From the NCBI GenBank assembly GCA_947311285.1, contig CAMZKS010000121.1, positions 1 to 5,878 of the forward strand: a stretch of DNA of 5,878 nt, given 5' to 3'. The notes beneath the pieces are model-generated. The model made no database searches, had not been told where the DNA came from, and was given only the letters and a program-made list of their open reading frames with translations. Shown here in pieces: positions 4,478 to 5,878 of the stretch (positions are counted from its first letter, which is position 1; each line of letters opens with the position of its first letter). The position numbers and the translations under genes are program-made. The stretch is from an uncultured bacterium (GTDB lineage: Bacteria; Patescibacteriota; Gracilibacteria; UBA4473).

Positions 4478-5221
4478 ATGAAAAATCATAGAGGGGAATC
4501 TACAGGAAATATTTCTACACCCGAAGAGGTCGCTCCCATTGTGGCAGAAATTTTAGGAATGAAAATGTTTGGTGCCCGAGAGCTTATGAAATTGTTTGGT
4601 CCAGATGGTATACATAGAGAATTTGCAGAAAGAGTTTTTAAAGGAATGGGTGAATTAGGTTATCTTGAACGCACAGGGATGGCGGGACTGACTTTAAACA
4701 CAATTCAACGTGATTTATTTACGGATACTAGATCTGGATCACTAGGGCTTTTGCCTGCGCAGCCAAAAATTGTAGAGACTGTAATTAGTGGCTGGGGCCC
4801 GTGGAAGAAAGAAAATAAAAGGCTTCGATTGGCGAGAGTTGGCGAAAATACAGAATATGATGAAGTGGTTGATAATTTGCATAACGCTATTCAAAAAACA
4901 AAGGATGCCCTAAGCGACCAAGATGAACGTTTTGAACAAATCACGCAGTGGGTAACAAAGAAGCTTGAAAACAAGACAGCAGCGGAGGTTTTAGTTTTTG
5001 TTGAAAGAAAGCCCCAAATACTAAATCCAGATACAGCCATTGCCATACTTAAAAATTTCAATCCAGAAGATTTACCCAATGACAGCGATTTGGTTAAATT
5101 GTTAGACTTTCTTTTGAGTCACCCTCAATCTGGAAATGATACTTATGCGTTTCTCTTGAGATACGTTGGTAAAACGAAAAAACCACTACAAACACTTATT
5201 CAAAGTGGTAAAGATGAGTAA
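4478..5221 (+). CDS. Hypothetical 247-aa protein inside a direct repeat
   Basis: I do not recognise this protein. From ATG 4478 it has 247 residues; a TTG at 4454 would add eight residues from T-rich sequence and is unlikely. There is no signal peptide or membrane segment. Residues about 15-66 (EEVAPIVAEILG, ARELMKLFG, FAERVFKGMGELGYLERTG) are helical and end in a pattern resembling the recognition part of a winged-helix fold, which is only a suggestion. The middle has a basic patch (WKKENKRLRLAR, 109-120), then a charged helical stretch (about 125-165) and a C-terminal helical region (about 167-243) without cysteines. The gene stands alone between two copies of a 54-bp repeat and converges on rnhA. 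It has a normal coding appearance, so it is probably real. Its function is unknown, though a DNA- or protein-binding role would fit. Confidence 0.7.
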   Translation: MKNHRGESTGNISTPEEVAPIVAEILGMKMFGARELMKLFGPDGIHREFAERVFKGMGELGYLERTGMAGLTLNTIQRDLFTDTRSGSLGLLPAQPKIVETVISGWGPWKKENKRLRLARVGENTEYDEVVDNLHNAIQKTKDALSDQDERFEQITQWVTKKLENKTAAEVLVFVERKPQILNPDTAIAILKNFNPEDLPNDSDLVKLLDFLLSHPQSGNDTYAFLLRYVGKTKKPLQTLIQSGKDE

Positions 5222-5272
5222 TTAAAACAGTGAAGCCTGCAATCACATTACCAGCAGTCTTGTCTATGGCCA

Positions 5273-5326
5273 TCTTCTGACTTTTCGACTTACGTAAGAT
5301 GAAACTGAAAAGAGAAATCAATTTAG
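5273..5326 (+). repeat. 54-bp direct repeat, copy 2
   Basis: This is the partner of 4288-4341, 985 bp downstream, with six substitutions and no gaps. Here the central palindrome is perfect: CTTACGTAAG (5289-5298), flanked by TTTC and GAAA arms. It fills much of the 126-bp gap between the converging 247-aa gene and rnhA. I see no clear intrinsic terminator for either gene in this gap. Confidence 0.9.
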
Positions 5327-5347
5327 TTGGGATAAGGTCTATATAAC

Positions 5348-5866
5348 TTAGAACAACGAAATTTGCTCTAGCGACTCGTCTGGGCTGCGTTTAGTTACCG
5401 ATACGGGTGAATCCTCGATTTGATGTGTTATTGAGGCAGAGGCGGCATTATTAGCCAAGGTGTCAGCCCTTTCGTTGCCCAGGTTGCCCGCATGACCTTT
5501 AACCCACTGCCACTTTACGTCCAAAGACTCGTTTAGCAGGTAACAAGCTTTAAATAGATCTTCATTTTTAATTTTATCGCTCCCGCTTTTATTACGAGCC
5601 CAGCCCAGTCGTTTCCACTTATGACCCCACTCGGTCACACTTTGCATAACGTATTTACTATCGGTATAGAGGGTTACGTTTTGCAGCTGCTTATCCGCAA
5701 TCACCTCTAAGGCGTGTAGGCACGCTCGGTATTCCATTCGGTTATTGGTGGTGTGTTTATAGCTCTGGCTAAATTCTTCAATAATTTTTCCCTTTTCGAT
5801 AAACACGACGGCAAAGCCGCCGGGCCCAGGATTGCCAATACAACCGCCATCTGTATAGATTTCCAT
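5348..5866 (-). CDS. rnhA: Ribonuclease HI with a C-terminal clamp-binding-like tail
   Basis: RNase HI cuts the RNA strand of RNA-DNA hybrids, removing R-loops and primer RNA in the cytoplasm. The 172-residue product starts MEIYTDGGCIGNPGPGG. The catalytic residues are all visible: Asp6 (YTDGG), Glu45 (NNRMEY), Asp69 (YTDSKYV), His125 (VKGHAGN) and Asp135 (NERADTLA). The segment WGHKWKRLGWARNKSG (80-95) corresponds to the basic hybrid-binding handle of the E. coli type. The catalytic domain ends near residue 142. A polar, probably flexible tail of about 30 residues follows and ends exactly in QISLF (168-172), which matches the bacterial sliding-clamp-binding pattern Q-L-S/D-L-F. The total length is longer than the 155 residues of E. 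coli RNase HI because of this tail. Only 12 bp of upstream sequence is present, so promoter and leader cannot be judged. Confidence 0.95.
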   Translation of the reverse strand: MEIYTDGGCIGNPGPGGFAVVFIEKGKIIEEFSQSYKHTTNNRMEYRACLHALEVIADKQLQNVTLYTDSKYVMQSVTEWGHKWKRLGWARNKSGSDKIKNEDLFKACYLLNESLDVKWQWVKGHAGNLGNERADTLANNAASASITHQIEDSPVSVTKRSPDESLEQISLF

Positions 5867-5878
5867 GTTTATTTAAAA

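Noticed and set aside
4891..5079. Minus-strand 62-aa frame with a hydrophobic, cysteine-containing end
   Set aside because: Lies entirely opposite the 247-aa gene, and no start signal was seen.
4304..5298. dif/XerCD or lox-like recombination site in the 54-bp repeat
   Set aside because: The CTTAYGTAAG core is palindromic, but the flanks do not fit a known 28-34 bp recombinase site well enough to name one.
4288..5326. CRISPR array
   Set aside because: Only two repeat copies, almost 1 kb apart with a gene between them.

Overview
The window looks like a compact bacterial chromosome segment of roughly 40% G+C by eye. It carries housekeeping genes with very short intergenic gaps, and the standard code fits (TAA, TAG and TGA all end genes). 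No visible gene has a Shine-Dalgarno sequence at a normal distance, and several have a -10-like hexamer placed so that transcription would start at or next to the ATG. Together with a membrane-anchored sortase and small, divergent versions of core enzymes, this suggests a candidate-phyla-radiation (Patescibacteria-like) or similar reduced lineage. That placement is an inference of low to moderate confidence; no rRNA or other phylogenetic marker was analysed.

Layout. 1-209 (-): 5' part of groES, cut by the window edge, with a CIRCE heat-shock operator (239-265) embedded in its promoter. 349-1331 (+): tryptophanyl-tRNA synthetase, split by a one-base deletion near 823. 1433-2215 (+): a sortase with an intact His-Cys-Arg triad. 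2218-2730 (-): an unrecognised acidic 170-aa protein that converges on the sortase with 2 bp between stop codons. 2827-2903 (-): tRNA-Val(UAC) with encoded CCA, its own promoter and a strong terminator. 3035-4210 (+): a divergent, shortened FolC/Mur-ligase-type protein, followed by a long perfect hairpin. 4478-5221 (+): an unrecognised 247-aa protein bracketed by a 54-bp imperfect direct repeat. 5348-5866 (-): ribonuclease HI whose last five residues match the sliding-clamp-binding pentapeptide.

The genes do not form an operon or an obvious shared pathway. Most appear to be single-gene transcription units with their own promoters, in alternating orientation. I do not see a complete new system. 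The points most worth following are the clamp-binding-like tail on RNase HI, the direct repeat around the 4478-5221 gene, the eroded FolC-like enzyme, the broken trpS, and the repeated leaderless promoter geometry.
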